Positions 15,277-31,861 are shown, numbered from the stretch's first letter. The stretch: DNA of 64,000 nt from Enterobacter cancerogenus (GCF_019047785.1 NZ_CP077290.1:2418001-2482000), one strand, 5' to 3'. Notes: generated by a model from the sequence alone, not told the origin. Made by a program: numbers and translations.

Positions 15277-15460
15277 CGATGAGCCAATGCAGTGTGACGA
15301 GGGGCAGACCGTAGCCACACTGCTCGATAAGCTGCGTCAGCTCAGGCCGGGAACGGCGCTGGCGCTCAATCAACAGATCCTGCCGCGCGAGCAGTGGGAA
15401 CATCAGCAGGTAAGCGAAGGCGACCAGATCCTGCTGTTTCAGGTTATCGCGGGAGGCTGA
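15260..15460 (+). CDS. thiS: Sulfur carrier protein ThiS
   Basis: ThiS is a 66-residue ubiquitin-like protein that carries sulfur as a C-terminal thiocarboxylate for thiazole formation. It ends in the required Gly-Gly. It overlaps the end of thiF by 17 bp and is followed after 1 bp by thiG, so the three are tightly coupled. Confidence 0.97.
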   Translation: MRILFNDEPMQCDEGQTVATLLDKLRQLRPGTALALNQQILPREQWEHQQVSEGDQILLFQVIAGG

Positions 15461-15461
15461 G

Positions 15462-16229
15462 ATGTTACGTATTGCCGATAAAACCTTTGATTCCCATCTG
15501 TTTACCGGAACCGGGAAATTTGCCTCTCCGCAGCTGATGGTGGATGCCATCCGGGAAAGCGGTAGCCAACTGGTGACGCTGGCGTTGAAACGCGTGGATC
15601 TGCGCCATCACAGCGACGCCATTCTGGCGCCTTTGCTGGACGCGGGCGTAACGCTCTTACCTAATACTTCCGGCGCGAAAACGGCGGAGGAGGCCATCTT
15701 TGCCGCCCGGCTGGCGCGTGAAGCCCTGGACACTCCCTGGCTGAAGCTGGAAATTCATCCGGACGCTCGCTGGCTATTACCCGATCCCATCGAAACGCTA
15801 AAGGCGGCGGAAAAGCTCGTTCAGCAGGGCTTTACCGTCCTGCCCTACTGCGGAGCCGACCCCGTCCTGTGTAAACGTCTGGAAGAGGCTGGCTGCGCGG
15901 CCGTGATGCCGCTGGGAGCGCCTATCGGCTCCAATCAGGGGCTGGAAACCCGCGCGATGCTGGAGATCATCATTGAGCAGGCGACCGTCCCCGTTATCGT
16001 TGACGCAGGTATAGGCGTGCCGAGCCATGCCGCCCAGGCGCTGGAAATGGGGGCCGATGCGGTGCTGGTCAATACCGCCATCGCCGTGGCCGACGATCCG
16101 GTTACGATGGCTCGCGCCTTCCGCCTGGCGGTCGAAGCTGGCCTGCTGGCAAGACAGTCTGGCCCCGGTTCGCGCAGCGTTCTGGCGCAGGCCACCAGCC
16201 CGCTGACCGGTTTTCTGGAGGCGTTATGA
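15462..16229 (+). CDS. thiG: Thiazole synthase ThiG
   Basis: ThiG builds the thiazole phosphate ring from deoxyxylulose 5-phosphate, dehydroglycine and ThiS thiocarboxylate. The 255-residue TIM barrel starts [20 protein letters not shown] conserved Lys in TLALKRVD is the expected Schiff-base former, and the phosphate-binding loop [10 protein letters not shown] lies toward the C-terminus. Its stop codon is embedded in the thiH start (ATGA overlap). Confidence 0.97.
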   Translation: MLRIADKTFDSHLFTGTGKFASPQLMVDAIRESGSQLVTLALKRVDLRHHSDAILAPLLDAGVTLLPNTSGAKTAEEAIFAARLAREALDTPWLKLEIHPDARWLLPDPIETLKAAEKLVQQGFTVLPYCGADPVLCKRLEEAGCAAVMPLGAPIGSNQGLETRAMLEIIIEQATVPVIVDAGIGVPSHAAQALEMGADAVLVNTAIAVADDPVTMARAFRLAVEAGLLARQSGPGSRSVLAQATSPLTGFLEAL

Positions 16230-17362
16230 TGCCGACCTTTACCGATCGCTGGCGGCAGCTTAACTGGGATGATATTGCCCTGCGCATCAACAGCAAAACC
16301 GCGGCGGACGTCGAACGGGCATTAGCTACCCGCCACCTGACCCGCGACGATATGATGGCCCTGCTCTCGCCGGCGGCCAGCGGGTATCTGGAGCCGATGG
16401 CGCAGCGCGCGCAGCGGCTCACCCGTCAGCGCTTTGGCAACACGGTGAGTTTTTACGTGCCGCTGTACCTCTCCAACCTGTGCGCCAATGACTGTACCTA
16501 TTGTGGCTTCTCAATGAGCAACCGCATCAGGCGTAAAACGCTTGATGAGCATGAAATCGCCCGCGAATGCGCCGCCATACGAGAGATGGGTTTTGAGCAC
16601 CTGCTGCTGGTCACCGGTGAGCATCAGAGCAAGGTCGGAATGGACTACTTTCGCCAGCATCTTCCCGCCATTCGCCGTGAGTTTGCGTCGCTGCAGATGG
16701 AGGTTCAGCCGCTGTCGCAGGAGGAGTATGCGGAGCTAAAAACCCTCGGTCTGGACGGCGTGATGGTTTATCAGGAAACCTATCACGAGGCGATGTATGC
16801 CCGGCATCACCTGAAAGGCAAGAAACAGGACTTTATCTTCCGGCTGGAGACGCCGGACAGGCTGGGACGCGCCGGGATCGATAAAATCGGCCTTGGGGCA
16901 CTGATTGGGCTATCCGACAGCTGGCGGGTGGATTGCTACATGGTGGCGGAACATCTGCTGTGGCTCCAGCAGCACTACTGGCAGAGCCGTTACTCCATCT
17001 CGTTTCCCCGGCTGCGCCCTTGCGCGGGCGGCATTGAGCCCGCGTCGATCATGGATGAACGCCAGCTGGTGCAAACCATCTGCGCGTTTCGCCTGCTCGC
17101 CCCGGAAGTGGAATTATCGCTCTCCACCCGGGAGGCCCCGGCGTTTCGCGATCGGGTGATACCGCTTGCGATAAACAACGTCAGCGCCTTTTCTAAAACG
17201 CAGCCGGGCGGCTATGCCGATGAACGCCCTGAACTGGAGCAGTTCGCCCCGCATGATGGCCGACGACCGGAAGCGGTCGCGGCCGCCCTGAAGGCTCAGG
17301 GGCTGCAGCCCGTCTGGAAAGACTGGGACAGCTGGCTGGGAAGAGCTTCGCAATTACGCTGA
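16226..17362 (+). CDS. thiH: 2-iminoacetate synthase ThiH
   Basis: ThiH is a radical-SAM tyrosine lyase that produces dehydroglycine (2-iminoacetate) for ThiG. The cluster motif is C-ANDC-TYC (C-x3-C-x2-C) near residue 92. It is 378 residues from the ATG at 16226, or 377 from the adjacent ATG at 16229, the E. coli length. Either start overlaps the thiG stop. It is the last gene of the thi operon and a terminator follows. Confidence 0.97.
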   Translation: MMPTFTDRWRQLNWDDIALRINSKTAADVERALATRHLTRDDMMALLSPAASGYLEPMAQRAQRLTRQRFGNTVSFYVPLYLSNLCANDCTYCGFSMSNRIRRKTLDEHEIARECAAIREMGFEHLLLVTGEHQSKVGMDYFRQHLPAIRREFASLQMEVQPLSQEEYAELKTLGLDGVMVYQETYHEAMYARHHLKGKKQDFIFRLETPDRLGRAGIDKIGLGALIGLSDSWRVDCYMVAEHLLWLQQHYWQSRYSISFPRLRPCAGGIEPASIMDERQLVQTICAFRLLAPEVELSLSTREAPAFRDRVIPLAINNVSAFSKTQPGGYADERPELEQFAPHDGRRPEAVAAALKAQGLQPVWKDWDSWLGRASQLR

Positions 17363-17411
17363 AACCCGGTGTAAACGCGAAGAAAGGTTACGAGGCGGCT
17401 CGAAAGATGAT

Positions 17412-17446
17412 AACCGGGTGATTGTCGACCGATGCCCGGTTTTTTT
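17412..17446 (+). terminator. Intrinsic terminator of the thi operon
   Basis: The stem AACCGGG (17412-17418) pairs with CCCGGTT (17435-17441) across a 16-nt loop and is followed by a run of T. The 17363-17689 interval otherwise holds only A/T-rich DNA and a TATAAT hexamer at 17600-17605 without a convincing -35. I see no gene in it. Confidence 0.85.
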
Positions 17447-17689
17447 ATGCTTAGCGGGTCAGCAACGGACGCTGACCAGGGCGAAAGGCTTCTTCCTCGT
17501 TTCGCCCTGCCCTCTCACCCAACGCAATTCACCGCGAAAATAAAAGGCACTTTCTTATTCACACTTAAGATAAATCATCTCCCCGCCCAGGCATTTCCTT
17601 ATAATTGGCTGTCTGCATCCGGACAGCGACTATGCTGAGAGGATATCGATTTACGCGACGCGTTCACCATCGGGATTGATGTACAGCTC

Positions 17690-19231
17690 ATGGCACTTCA
17701 CAGCACTAAACTTTCGTTTACCCGGCCGATCATGCTCAGCTTTGCGGGGATCTTGTTCAGCTTCGTGCTGATTGCGCTCTTTATCACGCTGACACAGCGC
17801 AAGGATTTCCTCGATGAGTATCATAAGATCAATGGTAATTTCACCCACAATCTTGCGGTCAACTACACCGAATCCATCCTGCGCGAAAACGATCATATTC
17901 TGGGTACCGCCACGACCTTTTTCGCCCGCAATAACCGGCTGAATGAGACGCTAAGCACCCATCCTGAAGAGGGGCTGCAGGTACTGATGCACCTTCAGAA
18001 CCTGATGCCGAGCGTATCGTCGATCTCACTTGCAGATACAGAGGGGCACTATCTGCGTGCGCCAGAAGTGCTGCCGACCGATAAAAGCAAAACGTTTGAT
18101 GCACGTACCCGCCCGTGGTTTGTCGCCCAGGCCGAGGCCAGCTCCTTCAGCAATTACACGCATCCGTACAGGGACTACTTCACCGACCATCCCACGGTCA
18201 CCGTTTACAGGCCGGTCATTTCACCGGAAGGCCGTTTGAAAGGCACCCTGGCGTTTCATCTCGATCTGACCTCAATGGGTTACACCCTGCGCCAGATGGT
18301 TGCCCCTGTTCAGGGCGAGTTCTTCGTCGTTGAACGCGATGGCGCGGTGGTGCTTCACCCGGACACGGGCGCGCTCTTTAAGCGGTACGTCAGCGAAGCG
18401 CTGATGAATAAAATGACCAGCGGTGAAGGGCACATTTACGATCAAAAAAGTAATGCCTGGTACTACTATTACTCCTTTACCAACCCTGACTGGTTTGTCA
18501 TCTACCGGGTATCTGACGCGACGCTTGCCGATATTACCCGCCACGAGACAGCGCTCATCAGCTGGGGTTTCGCGCTGGCCGCCATTATCATTGTGCTGTT
18601 CGGGCTCTATCTGCGCCATGCTTCCCGCACCGTTCTGATGAATATTATCAACGCCATTAAAACCGGCGACGTGAGCCAGGCGCCTCGCCTTGAATCCATG
18701 CTCAGCCACACCATTCAGTCAAACAAAGAACGCGAGCTGGCCTACGTCCGACAGGCCACCCACGATGCGCTGACGGGCTGTAAGAATCGCCGCGCTTTTG
18801 ATAACGATATGACAGAGCTGATGAATAACCATCAGCCTTTCGCGCTGGCGCTGGTGGATATCGATAATTTCAAATCGATCAACGACACCTGGGGTCATCT
18901 GAGCGGCGATATCGTCCTGCGCAACGTCGCGCGTGAAGGCCTGCAGGTGATGCAGCCGCACAGCGTTTCCGTTTATCGTTACGGCGGAGAAGAGTTCGCG
19001 GTGATCTTCCAGGCCGAACGGTCCGAAGCCTCCCGGCAGTTACTGGAGGCGTGGCGTAGCGCCGTTGAACAGCGCGAGTGGCGGGAAGACAACCTCCATG
19101 TCACCTTCAGCGCCGGGCTGGGTGAGTGGCAGTTCGAACCGCTGGAACAGTTTGTTGGCCGTGTCGATGCCGCCCTGTATCAGGCCAAACAGCAGGGCAA
19201 AAACCGCATTTTGCTTACCTCTGAGATCTAA
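17690..19231 (+). CDS. Membrane diguanylate cyclase with periplasmic dCache sensor
   Basis: This predicted inner-membrane enzyme would make the second messenger c-di-GMP. The order is a membrane segment (about residues 13-36), a periplasmic region of about 250 residues resembling a double Cache sensor (it contains ARTRPWFVAQAE and YRPVISPEG), a second membrane segment (about 288-307), then a GGDEF domain from DALTGCKNRR (359). The active site is GGEEF at 432-436, a functional variant, and the metal site VDIDNFKSIND is intact. The RxxD inhibitory site expected just before GGEEF is missing. No strong ribosome site precedes the ATG, so the start is tentative. It stands alone between thiH and a PTS pair. 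I do not recognise a specific E. coli orthologue. Confidence 0.88.
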   Translation: MALHSTKLSFTRPIMLSFAGILFSFVLIALFITLTQRKDFLDEYHKINGNFTHNLAVNYTESILRENDHILGTATTFFARNNRLNETLSTHPEEGLQVLMHLQNLMPSVSSISLADTEGHYLRAPEVLPTDKSKTFDARTRPWFVAQAEASSFSNYTHPYRDYFTDHPTVTVYRPVISPEGRLKGTLAFHLDLTSMGYTLRQMVAPVQGEFFVVERDGAVVLHPDTGALFKRYVSEALMNKMTSGEGHIYDQKSNAWYYYYSFTNPDWFVIYRVSDATLADITRHETALISWGFALAAIIIVLFGLYLRHASRTVLMNIINAIKTGDVSQAPRLESMLSHTIQSNKERELAYVRQATHDALTGCKNRRAFDNDMTELMNNHQPFALALVDIDNFKSINDTWGHLSGDIVLRNVAREGLQVMQPHSVSVYRYGGEEFAVIFQAERSEASRQLLEAWRSAVEQREWREDNLHVTFSAGLGEWQFEPLEQFVGRVDAALYQAKQQGKNRILLTSEI

Positions 19232-19319
19232 TTCCCGCCTCCCCCATTCGCCCGTTTCGGCGGGCAGAATCATCGCTTATGTAAAATTGTAACCGGTTTC
19301 ATAAAAATACCGATTTCTT

Positions 19320-19335
19320 TGTGATGCCAGACACA
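19320..19335 (+). promoter_or_regulatory. Possible CRP site upstream of the PTS pair
   Basis: TGTGA-TGCCAG-ACACA matches the CRP consensus TGTGA-N6-TCACA in 9 of 10 conserved positions. A candidate GATAAT -10 lies at 19374-19379. Catabolite control would be normal for PTS genes, but this is inference from one match. Confidence 0.45.
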
Positions 19336-19411
19336 CAATCGCGGTAAAGCGGTTGTTGAAGCCCACTGCACGGGATAATTATCAATAAACACATGTAGAT
19401 CGAGGCTGACT

Positions 19412-19720
19412 ATGAAGAACATCGTTTTATGCTGTGCAGCGGGAATGTCAACCAGCATGCTGGTTCAACGTATGAAAGATGCCGCAGTGAAAAAAGGGGT
19501 TGAAGTAACCATTAAAGCCGTTCCGGTCGCGGAATTTAAGGACAATATCGCGACGGCTGACATCGTATTACTGGGGCCACAGGTGAAATACGAGCAGGCA
19601 AAACTTCAGGCGCAGGCCGACCCGCTGGGTAAAAAGGTCGCGGTTATCGACATGATGGATTACGGCATGATGAAAGGCGATGCCGTGCTGGAAAAAGCGC
19701 TCAAGCTGCTGGAGTCATAA
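19412..19720 (+). CDS. PTS lactose/cellobiose-family IIB component
   Basis: This 102-residue protein is a cytoplasmic IIB phosphocarrier of the lactose/chitobiose PTS family. The N-terminal phosphocysteine loop CCAAGMSTS aligns with ChbB of E. coli, making Cys8 the likely phosphorylated residue. It is followed directly by a matching IIA, but no IIC permease or hydrolase gene is nearby, so the sugar cannot be named. An ACTATG start follows a GAGGCTG ribosome site. E. coli K-12, as I recall, has nothing equivalent between thiH and rpoC. Confidence 0.9.
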   Translation: MKNIVLCCAAGMSTSMLVQRMKDAAVKKGVEVTIKAVPVAEFKDNIATADIVLLGPQVKYEQAKLQAQADPLGKKVAVIDMMDYGMMKGDAVLEKALKLLES

Positions 19721-20037
19721 TGGAAGACTTAGAAACAACAATCATGGAATTGCTGGTCAACGCTGGCGCGGCGCGTAGCGCTGCCCTGACGGCATTACAG
19801 ATGGCACGCAAAGGTGAATTTGACGAAGCCGAAAAGGCAATGGAGGAGTCGCGCGAATACGTTAAGCACGCGCACACCATCCAGACCCAGCTCATTGGCC
19901 TTGATGAAGGCACCGGAAAATTGCCGGTTAACCTGATCACCGTCCACTCTCAGGATCACCTGATGAATGCGATGGTCATTCAGGATCTGGCGGGCGATAT
20001 GATTGAGCTTTATCGACGCATCCCGTTGGTAAACTAA
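19720..20037 (+). CDS. PTS lactose/cellobiose-family IIA component
   Basis: This 105-residue IIA phosphocarrier of the lactose/chitobiose family forms helical trimers in characterised members. His76 in TVHSQDHLM is the expected phosphorylated residue and Asp79 the expected metal ligand. Its ATG overlaps the last base of the IIB stop (TAATG), so the two are translationally coupled. A bidirectional terminator follows, shared with rpoC. The permease it serves must be encoded elsewhere. Confidence 0.9.
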   Translation: MEDLETTIMELLVNAGAARSAALTALQMARKGEFDEAEKAMEESREYVKHAHTIQTQLIGLDEGTGKLPVNLITVHSQDHLMNAMVIQDLAGDMIELYRRIPLVN

Positions 20038-20051
20038 GAACCTACAGATGT

Positions 20052-20079
20052 AAAAAAACCCGCCGAGGCGGGTTTTTTA
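20052..20079. terminator. Bidirectional terminator between the PTS pair and rpoC
   Basis: The stem AACCCGCC-GA-GGCGGGTT is flanked by A7 on the left and T6 on the right, so it can end transcripts of IIA (plus strand) and of rpoBC (minus strand). Confidence 0.9.
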
Positions 20080-20080
20080 T

Positions 20081-20145
20081 TGTCGGGTGACGCTACGCTT
20101 ACCCGACCTCCGTGGTACATGCCCGGTAATGTTCGCCACCGGGCA
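20081..20145. repeat. REP-like palindromes downstream of rpoC
   Basis: GTCGGGTGACGCTACGCTTA with CCCGAC forms one REP-type palindrome, and TGCCCGGTAATG...CACCGGGCA forms a second beside it. They sit between the terminator and the rpoC stop. A close relative (GCCGGGTGGCGCTACGCTTA) occurs between dppA and dppB. Confidence 0.8.
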
Positions 20146-20152
20146 TCAACGA

Positions 20153-24376
<4,224 letters not shown>

Positions 24377-24452
24377 GGATTTGCTCCCGTCGGAGTTAGC
24401 ACAATCTGGTGTCGGGGGTTAACCCGACACCAGTGACCTGTTTGAGCGAGAA

Positions 24453-27400
24453 TTACTCGTCTTCCAGTTCGATGTTGATACCCAGCGAACGAATCTCTTT
24501 CAACAGTACGTTGAAGGATTCTGGCATGCCCGGCTCCATCTGATGGTTGCCGTCCACGATGTTTTTATACATCTTGGTACGACCGTTCACGTCATCAGAC
24601 TTAACGGTAAGCATTTCCTGCAGGGTGTATGCTGCGCCGTATGCTTCCAGCGCCCACACTTCCATCTCCCCGAAGCGCTGACCACCGAACTGTGCCTTAC
24701 CACCCAGCGGCTGCTGAGTAACCAGGCTGTAAGAACCGGTAGAACGAGCGTGCATCTTGTCGTCGACCAGGTGGTTCAGTTTCAGCATGTACATGTAACC
24801 TACGGTTACCGGACGCTCGAACTGTTCACCGGTACGGCCGTCAAACAGCGTAATCTGACCAGACGTTGGCAGACCACCCAGTTGCAGCAGCTCTTTGATT
24901 TCAGCTTCTTTTGCACCGTCGAATACCGGCGTTGCAATCGGCATACCTTTGCGCAGGTTCTCTGCCAGACGCAGCACTTCGTCATCGCTGAAGGTATTCA
25001 GGTCGACTTTCTGACGAACGTCGGTACCCAGATCGTAGGCACGCTGGATGAATTCGCGCAGTTTCGCGACTTCTTCCTGCTGCTTCAGCATGGCGTTGAT
25101 CTTGTCGCCGATACCTTTTGCAGCCATACCCAGGTGGGTTTCCAGAATCTGACCGATGTTCATACGAGACGGTACGCCCAATGGGTTCAGTACGATATCT
25201 ACCGGCGTACCGTTAGCATCGTGCGGCATATCTTCGATCGGGTTGATCTTAGAAATAACACCCTTGTTACCGTGACGACCTGCCATCTTATCACCAGGCT
25301 GGATCTGACGTTTAACGGCCAGATACACCTTAACAATCTTCAGCACGCCTGGTGCCAGATCGTCGCCCTGAGTGATTTTGCGGCGTTTCGCTTCGAGTTT
25401 TTTCTCGAACTCGTGTTTCAGTTCGTCATACTGCTCAGCCAGCTGTTCCAGCTGATTCTGTTTCTCTTCGTCGGTCAGGCCCAGTTCCAGCCAGCGATCG
25501 CGTGGCAGTTTGTCGAGCTTCTCAGCTTCGATACCACCGGCAACGAGTACCGCATAGATACGGCTGAACAGACCTGCTTCGAGGATCTGCAGTTCTTCAG
25601 ACAGGTCTTTTTTCGCCTGCTTGAGCTGCATCTCTTCGATTTCCAGCGCACGTTTATCTTTTTCAACGCCATCACGAGTGAAGACCTGAACGTCGATAAC
25701 CGTACCGGATACACCGTTTGGTACGCGCAGAGAAGAGTCTTTAACGTCAGACGCTTTCTCACCGAAGATTGCACGCAGCAGTTTTTCTTCTGGCGTCAGC
25801 TGGGTTTCACCTTTTGGCGTAACCTTACCAACCAGAATGTCGCCGCCGGTCACTTCCGCACCGATGTAAACAATACCGGATTCATCCAGCTTGGAGAGCG
25901 CAGCTTCACCCACGTTAGGGATGTCAGCGGTGATCTCTTCTGGCCCCAGCTTGGTGTCACGGGACACACACGCCAGTTCCTGAATGTGGATGGTGGTGAA
26001 ACGATCTTCCTGAACCACACGCTCGGAGACGAGGATGGAGTCTTCGAAGTTGTAACCGTTCCACGGCATGAACGCTACGCGCATGTTCTGACCGAGCGCC
26101 AGTTCACCGAGGTCGGTGGACGGACCGTCTGCCAGCACGTCGCCGCGCTCAACTGGCTCACCCAGAGACACGCATGGCATCTGGTTGATACAGGTGTTCT
26201 GGTTAGAACGGGTGTATTTGGTCAGGTTATAAATGTCGATACCTGCTTCGCCCGGGTACATCTCGTCTTCGTTAACTTTGATAACGATACGGGAAGCATC
26301 CACGTACTGTACGGTACCGCCACGTTTAGCAACCGCAGTTACACCGGAGTCAACGGCAACAGCACGTTCCATACCGGTACCAACCAGCGGCTTATCAGCG
26401 CGCAGCGTTGGAACGGCCTGACGTTGCATGTTCGCACCCATCAATGCACGGTTGGCGTCATCGTGTTCCAGGAACGGGATCAGGGACGCACCGACGGAGA
26501 CCACCTGCTGGGTGGAAACGTCCATGTAGTCAACCTGGTCACGGCTGAACAGGCTGGATTCGCCTTTACTACGACAGGTAACGAGATCTTCTACAAAGTG
26601 GCCTTCGTCATCCAGGTTGGAGTTCGCCTGAGCGATAACGTAGTTGCCTTCTTCGATAGCAGACAGGTAATGAATTTCGTCGGTTACAACACCGTCAGTC
26701 ACTTTACGATACGGAGTCTCGAGGAAACCGTATTCGTTAGTCTGTGCGTACACGGACAGGGAGTTGATCAGACCGATGTTTGGACCTTCAGGCGTTTCGA
26801 TTGGACATACGCGACCGTAGTGCGTCGGGTGTACGTCTCGAACTTCGAAGCCTGCACGTTCACGGGTCAGACCGCCTGGGCCGAGTGCAGAGATACGACG
26901 CTTGTGCGTAATCTCAGACAGCGGGTTGTTCTGGTCCATAAACTGAGACAGCTGGCTGGAACCGAAGAACTCTTTCACGGCTGCGGAAATCGGCTTGGCG
27001 TTGATCATATCCTGAGGCATCAGGGTATCCAGATCGCCCAGAGACAGACGCTCTTTCACCGCACGCTCTACACGTACCAGGCCAACGCGGAACTGGTTTT
27101 CCGCCATTTCGCCTACGGAACGGATACGACGGTTGCCGAGGTGGTCGATATCATCCACTTCGCCTTTGCCGTTACGGATATCGATGAGCTTCTTCATCAC
27201 TTCGATGATGTCGTCTTTGCTCAGGATTCCGGAACCTTCGATTTCGTCACGCAGCAGAGAACGGTTGAACTTCATACGACCTACCGCAGACAGATCGTAG
27301 CGGTCTTCGGAGAAGAACAGGTTCTCAAACAGGCTTTCAGCTGCTTCACGAGTTGGTGGCTCACCAGGGCGCATCATGCGGTAGATTTCTACCAGCGCGC

Positions 27401-28481
27401 TCAGACGATCGGTCGTTGGGTCGACGCGAATGGTCTCAGAGATATACGCACCGTGGTCCAGATCGTTGGTGAACAGCGTTTCGATACGCTTGTGACCAGA
27501 CTGGCTCAGCTTAGCCAGCAGATCCAGGCTCAGCTCCATGTTAGCCGGGCAGATCAGCTCGCCAGTTGACTCGTCAACGTAATCTTTCGCGGATACTTTT
27601 CCTGCAATGTATTCAACCGGTACTTCGATGAGTTTGATATCATCTTTTTCCAGCTGACGAATATGGCGCGCAGTAATACGGCGACCTTTTTCCACATACA
27701 CTTTGCCGTCGGCTTCGATGTCGAACGACGCGGTCTCACCACGCAGACGTTCCGGCACCAGCTCCATCTGCAGCTTGTTGTCGCGGATTTCAAAGATCAC
27801 TTTCTCGAAGAACAGGTCCAGGATCTGTTCAGTCGTATATTGCAGCGCACGCAGGATGATGGTTGCAGGCAGTTTACGACGACGGTCGATACGGACAAAC
27901 AGGTTGTCTTTCGGATCGAACTCAAAGTCCAGCCATGAACCACGGTAAGGGATGATGCGTGCGTTATACAGTACTTTACCGGAAGAGTGTGTTTTACCTT
28001 TATCGCTGTCGAAGAAGACGCCCGGGCTACGGTGCAGCTGGGAAACGATAACACGCTCAGTACCGTTGATAACGAAAGTACCGTTGTCCGTCATGAGTGG
28101 AATTTCACCCATGTAGACTTCTTGTTCTTTAATGTCTTTTACGGTGCCTTCCGGCGCTTCGCGCTCGTAGATCACCAGACGCAGTTTTACGCGCAGCGGT
28201 GCGGAATAGGTCACGCCACGGATCTGACATTCCTGAACGTCAAACACCGGTTCGCCAAGGCGATAGCTGACGTACTGCAGCTCGGAATTACCGCTGTAGC
28301 TCTGAATTGGGAACACGGAGCGGAAGGCTGCTTCCAGGCCGTACTGCCCTTCAGGATCTTGCTCGATAAACTTCTGGAACGAGTCAAGCTGGATAGAAAG
28401 GAGATAAGGTATGTCCAGAACTTGTGGACGTTTACCAAAATCCTTACGAATACGTTTTTTCTCGGTATAGGAGTAAACCAT
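24453..28481 (-). CDS. rpoB: RNA polymerase beta subunit
   Basis: This subunit binds substrate and RNA in the polymerase active centre. The frame is open to 28514, but the ATG at 28481 ([16 protein letters not shown]) follows a GAGGA ribosome site and gives 1,342 residues, the E. coli length. The rifampicin-binding region reads [18 protein letters not shown] then ISALGPGG, with Asp, His and Ser at the usual resistance positions (516, 526, 531), so it looks rifampicin-sensitive. Transcription comes through the attenuator after rplL. Confidence 0.99.
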   Translation of the reverse strand: MVYSYTEKKRIRKDFGKRPQVLDIPYLLSIQLDSFQKFIEQDPEGQYGLEAAFRSVFPIQSYSGNSELQYVSYRLGEPVFDVQECQIRGVTYSAPLRVKLRLVIYEREAPEGTVKDIKEQEVYMGEIPLMTDNGTFVINGTERVIVSQLHRSPGVFFDSDKGKTHSSGKVLYNARIIPYRGSWLDFEFDPKDNLFVRIDRRRKLPATIILRALQYTTEQILDLFFEKVIFEIRDNKLQMELVPERLRGETASFDIEADGKVYVEKGRRITARHIRQLEKDDIKLIEVPVEYIAGKVSAKDYVDESTGELICPANMELSLDLLAKLSQSGHKRIETLFTNDLDHGAYISETIRVDPTTDRLSALVEIYRMMRPGEPPTREAAESLFENLFFSEDRYDLSAVGRMKFNRSLLRDEIEGSGILSKDDIIEVMKKLIDIRNGKGEVDDIDHLGNRRIRSVGEMAENQFRVGLVRVERAVKERLSLGDLDTLMPQDMINAKPISAAVKEFFGSSQLSQFMDQNNPLSEITHKRRISALGPGGLTRERAGFEVRDVHPTHYGRVCPIETPEGPNIGLINSLSVYAQTNEYGFLETPYRKVTDGVVTDEIHYLSAIEEGNYVIAQANSNLDDEGHFVEDLVTCRSKGESSLFSRDQVDYMDVSTQQVVSVGASLIPFLEHDDANRALMGANMQRQAVPTLRADKPLVGTGMERAVAVDSGVTAVAKRGGTVQYVDASRIVIKVNEDEMYPGEAGIDIYNLTKYTRSNQNTCINQMPCVSLGEPVERGDVLADGPSTDLGELALGQNMRVAFMPWNGYNFEDSILVSERVVQEDRFTTIHIQELACVSRDTKLGPEEITADIPNVGEAALSKLDESGIVYIGAEVTGGDILVGKVTPKGETQLTPEEKLLRAIFGEKASDVKDSSLRVPNGVSGTVIDVQVFTRDGVEKDKRALEIEEMQLKQAKKDLSEELQILEAGLFSRIYAVLVAGGIEAEKLDKLPRDRWLELGLTDEEKQNQLEQLAEQYDELKHEFEKKLEAKRRKITQGDDLAPGVLKIVKVYLAVKRQIQPGDKMAGRHGNKGVISKINPIEDMPHDANGTPVDIVLNPLGVPSRMNIGQILETHLGMAAKGIGDKINAMLKQQEEVAKLREFIQRAYDLGTDVRQKVDLNTFSDDEVLRLAENLRKGMPIATPVFDGAKEAEIKELLQLGGLPTSGQITLFDGRTGEQFERPVTVGYMYMLKLNHLVDDKMHARSTGSYSLVTQQPLGGKAQFGGQRFGEMEVWALEAYGAAYTLQEMLTVKSDDVNGRTKMYKNIVDGNHQMEPGMPESFNVLLKEIRSLGINIELEDE

Positions 28482-28730
28482 AGGGTTCCTCAGCTCGCTG
28501 ACAAGTCGACGCATCTGTCCGACGAAGGGACAGTTTGTGCAACACCATTTTGTGGACCGGAAAATTGAATACTTTCCGCAATACCTGTTGCTATCACGCT
28601 TAAATCATTTCGTCGCGATTTACACAGAGCGAGCACCCTGTCGCAATATATTAAGTCGTCGATAGAAACATGCATTGTCAGGACAACCAGCAGTCAAACA
28701 GTGTGAAATGCTGCTGATGCCTTACAGCGC

Positions 28731-28761
28731 AAAAAGGCTGGTGACTAAAAAGTCACCAGCC
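28731..28761 (-). terminator. rplL-rpoB attenuator
   Basis: On the minus strand, GGCTGGTGACT-TTTT-AGTCACCAGCC is a perfect 11-bp stem followed by TTTTTG. This is the known partial terminator that lowers rpoBC expression relative to the stalk proteins. The 28482-28800 interval holds this hairpin and the rpoB leader and no further gene. RNase III processing is known nearby in E. coli, but I did not map the site here. Confidence 0.93.
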
Positions 28762-28800
28762 ATCAGCCTAATGACTTAGGCTGCAACCAGAAAAGTTGGC

Positions 28801-29166
<366 letters not shown>

Positions 29167-29232
29167 TTAAATTGTTCCTGAAAATCAGAATAAGTTTATA
29201 CGTAAGCAAATGCTTTATAAAGATAACTGCTA

Positions 29233-29730
29233 TTAAGCAGCTTCTTTCGCATCGCGAACAGCAGCCAGAGTGCGAACCAGTTTGCCAGCCGAAGCTTCTT
29301 TCATGGTTGCCATCAGGCGTGCAATTGCTTCTTCGTAGGTCGGCAGGGTTGCCAGGCGATCGATTTGCGATGCCGGGATCAACTCACCTTCAAAGGCTGC
29401 AGCTTTGACCTCAAATTTTGCATTCGCTTTCGCGAACTCTTTGAACAGACGAGCAGCAGCGCCCGGGTGTTCCATAGAGTATGCAATCAGGGTCGGACCA
29501 ACAAACGTGTCTTTCAGGCACTCGAACTGAGTACCTTCAACGACGCGACGCAGCAGGGTGTTACGAACAACACGCATGTATACGCCAGCTTCACGACCTG
29601 CTTTACGCAGTTCAGTCATTTTGTCTACAGTAACGCCACGGGAATCCGCAACTACTGCAGACAGCGCGCCTTTGGCTACTTCGCTGACTTCAGCAACAAT
29701 CGCTTGTTTGTCTTGAAGATTTAAAGCCAT
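29233..29730 (-). CDS. rplJ: Ribosomal protein L10
   Basis: L10 anchors L7/L12 dimers to the ribosome and, with them, represses its own mRNA. The frame opens at 29763, but the ATG at 29730 ([12 protein letters not shown]) sits behind a GGAG ribosome site and gives 165 residues, as in E. coli. Confidence 0.98.
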
Positions 29731-30018
29731 TAGCTTTGCTCCTGGATGTTTGCCGGAACTCATGTTCCGGAACTCACTTCACTCTCCCAAACGGAAAGAG
29801 CGTCTTAATACGGTGAGCAGAAACAAGCCAGAGTATTCAAAAAATAATCTTAGCGTTCTGTCACCGTCTACGCAGGGGATTAAGTTTCTTGCGAAACACC
29901 TGCGGTCTTCGACGGAGGCCTGGATAGGCCAGGCTCCAACGAACAAATCTTTTTAGCCGCTAACTTTCGTTAGCAAACGTGGGGGTAAGATTGTAGACAA
30001 AATCACCGCCCACGTAAA
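29731..30018 (-). promoter_or_regulatory. rplJ promoter and L10-autoregulated leader
   Basis: On the minus strand a promoter-like pair, TTTACG (30013-30018) and TACAAT (29990-29995) with a 17-bp spacer, is followed by a leader of about 250 nt. The leader closely resembles the E. coli L10 leader, including GCGTAGACGGTGACAGAACG and TCTGGCTTGTTTCTGCTC. In E. coli this leader folds so that L10 with L7/L12 can bind and block translation. The fold was not computed here. Confidence 0.8.
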
Positions 30019-30022
30019 GGCA

Positions 30023-31189
<1,167 letters not shown>

Positions 31190-31255
31190 TCAAGGAGGCT
31201 CCCCGTGAATAAAAATCGTTTTACGGGCCAGGCCCATAAAAACAAAAGGCGCGAA

Positions 31256-31284
31256 ATTGTATTCCAATCTCGCGCCCTGTGCAA
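31256..31284 (-). promoter_or_regulatory. Promoter of rplKA
   Basis: On the minus strand, TTGCAC (31279-31284), a 17-bp spacer and TACAAT (31256-31261) match a sigma-70 promoter. It corresponds in position to the E. coli PL11 promoter between nusG and rplK. Confidence 0.85.
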
Positions 31285-31314
31285 CGATTAAATCGCCGCT
31301 TTTTTGATCGCTGC

Positions 31315-31860
31315 TTAGGCTTTTTCTACCTGGGCAAAGTCCAGCTCTACCGGGGTCGCACGACCAAAGATAGACACAGAAACTTTCAGGCGGGACTTCT
31401 CGTAGTCCACTTCTTCAACTACGCCGTTAAAGTCAGCAAACGGACCGTCGTTAACACGAACCATTTCACCCGGTTCAAACAGCGTTTTAGGACGCGGCTT
31501 ATCACCAACCTGCTGCAGGCGGTTCATAATCGCATCAACTTCTTTATCGCTGATTGGCGCCGGACGGTCGGACGTGCCGCCGATAAAGCCCATCACGCGC
31601 GGTACGCTGCGCACCAGGTGCCAGCTCGCGTCGTTCATAACCATCTGAACCAGCACGTAACCCGGGAAGAATTTACGCTCGCTTTTGCGACGTTGGCCGC
31701 CACGGATCTCAACCACTTCTTCGGTTGGAACCATAACTTCGCCAAATAACTCTTCCATGTTGTGTAATTTGATATGCTCACGCAGCGACGTTGCTACGCG
31801 GCCTTCAAAACCGGAAAACGCCTGAACGACGTACCAGCGCTTTTTAGGGGCTTCAGACAT
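31315..31860 (-). CDS. nusG: Transcription termination/antitermination factor NusG
   Basis: NusG binds RNA polymerase through its N-terminal NGN domain and contacts Rho or ribosomal protein S10 through its C-terminal KOW domain. It is 181 residues with [14 protein letters not shown] at the start and the KOW segment [15 protein letters not shown] near the C-terminus. It starts 1 bp after secE. Confidence 0.99.
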   Translation of the reverse strand: MSEAPKKRWYVVQAFSGFEGRVATSLREHIKLHNMEELFGEVMVPTEEVVEIRGGQRRKSERKFFPGYVLVQMVMNDASWHLVRSVPRVMGFIGGTSDRPAPISDKEVDAIMNRLQQVGDKPRPKTLFEPGEMVRVNDGPFADFNGVVEEVDYEKSRLKVSVSIFGRATPVELDFAQVEKA

Positions 31861-31861
31861 C

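Noticed and set aside
26930..27000. Possible rifampicin-resistance change in rpoB
   Set aside because: The cluster I region reads as wild type at the commonly altered positions.
24543..27569. A 1,008-codon open frame antisense to rpoB
   Set aside because: It lies wholly inside rpoB in the opposite strand and arises from rpoB codon bias (few antisense stops). The translation is low in complexity order, rich in Phe, His, Gln and Thr, has no recognisable family, and no ribosome site marks its start.
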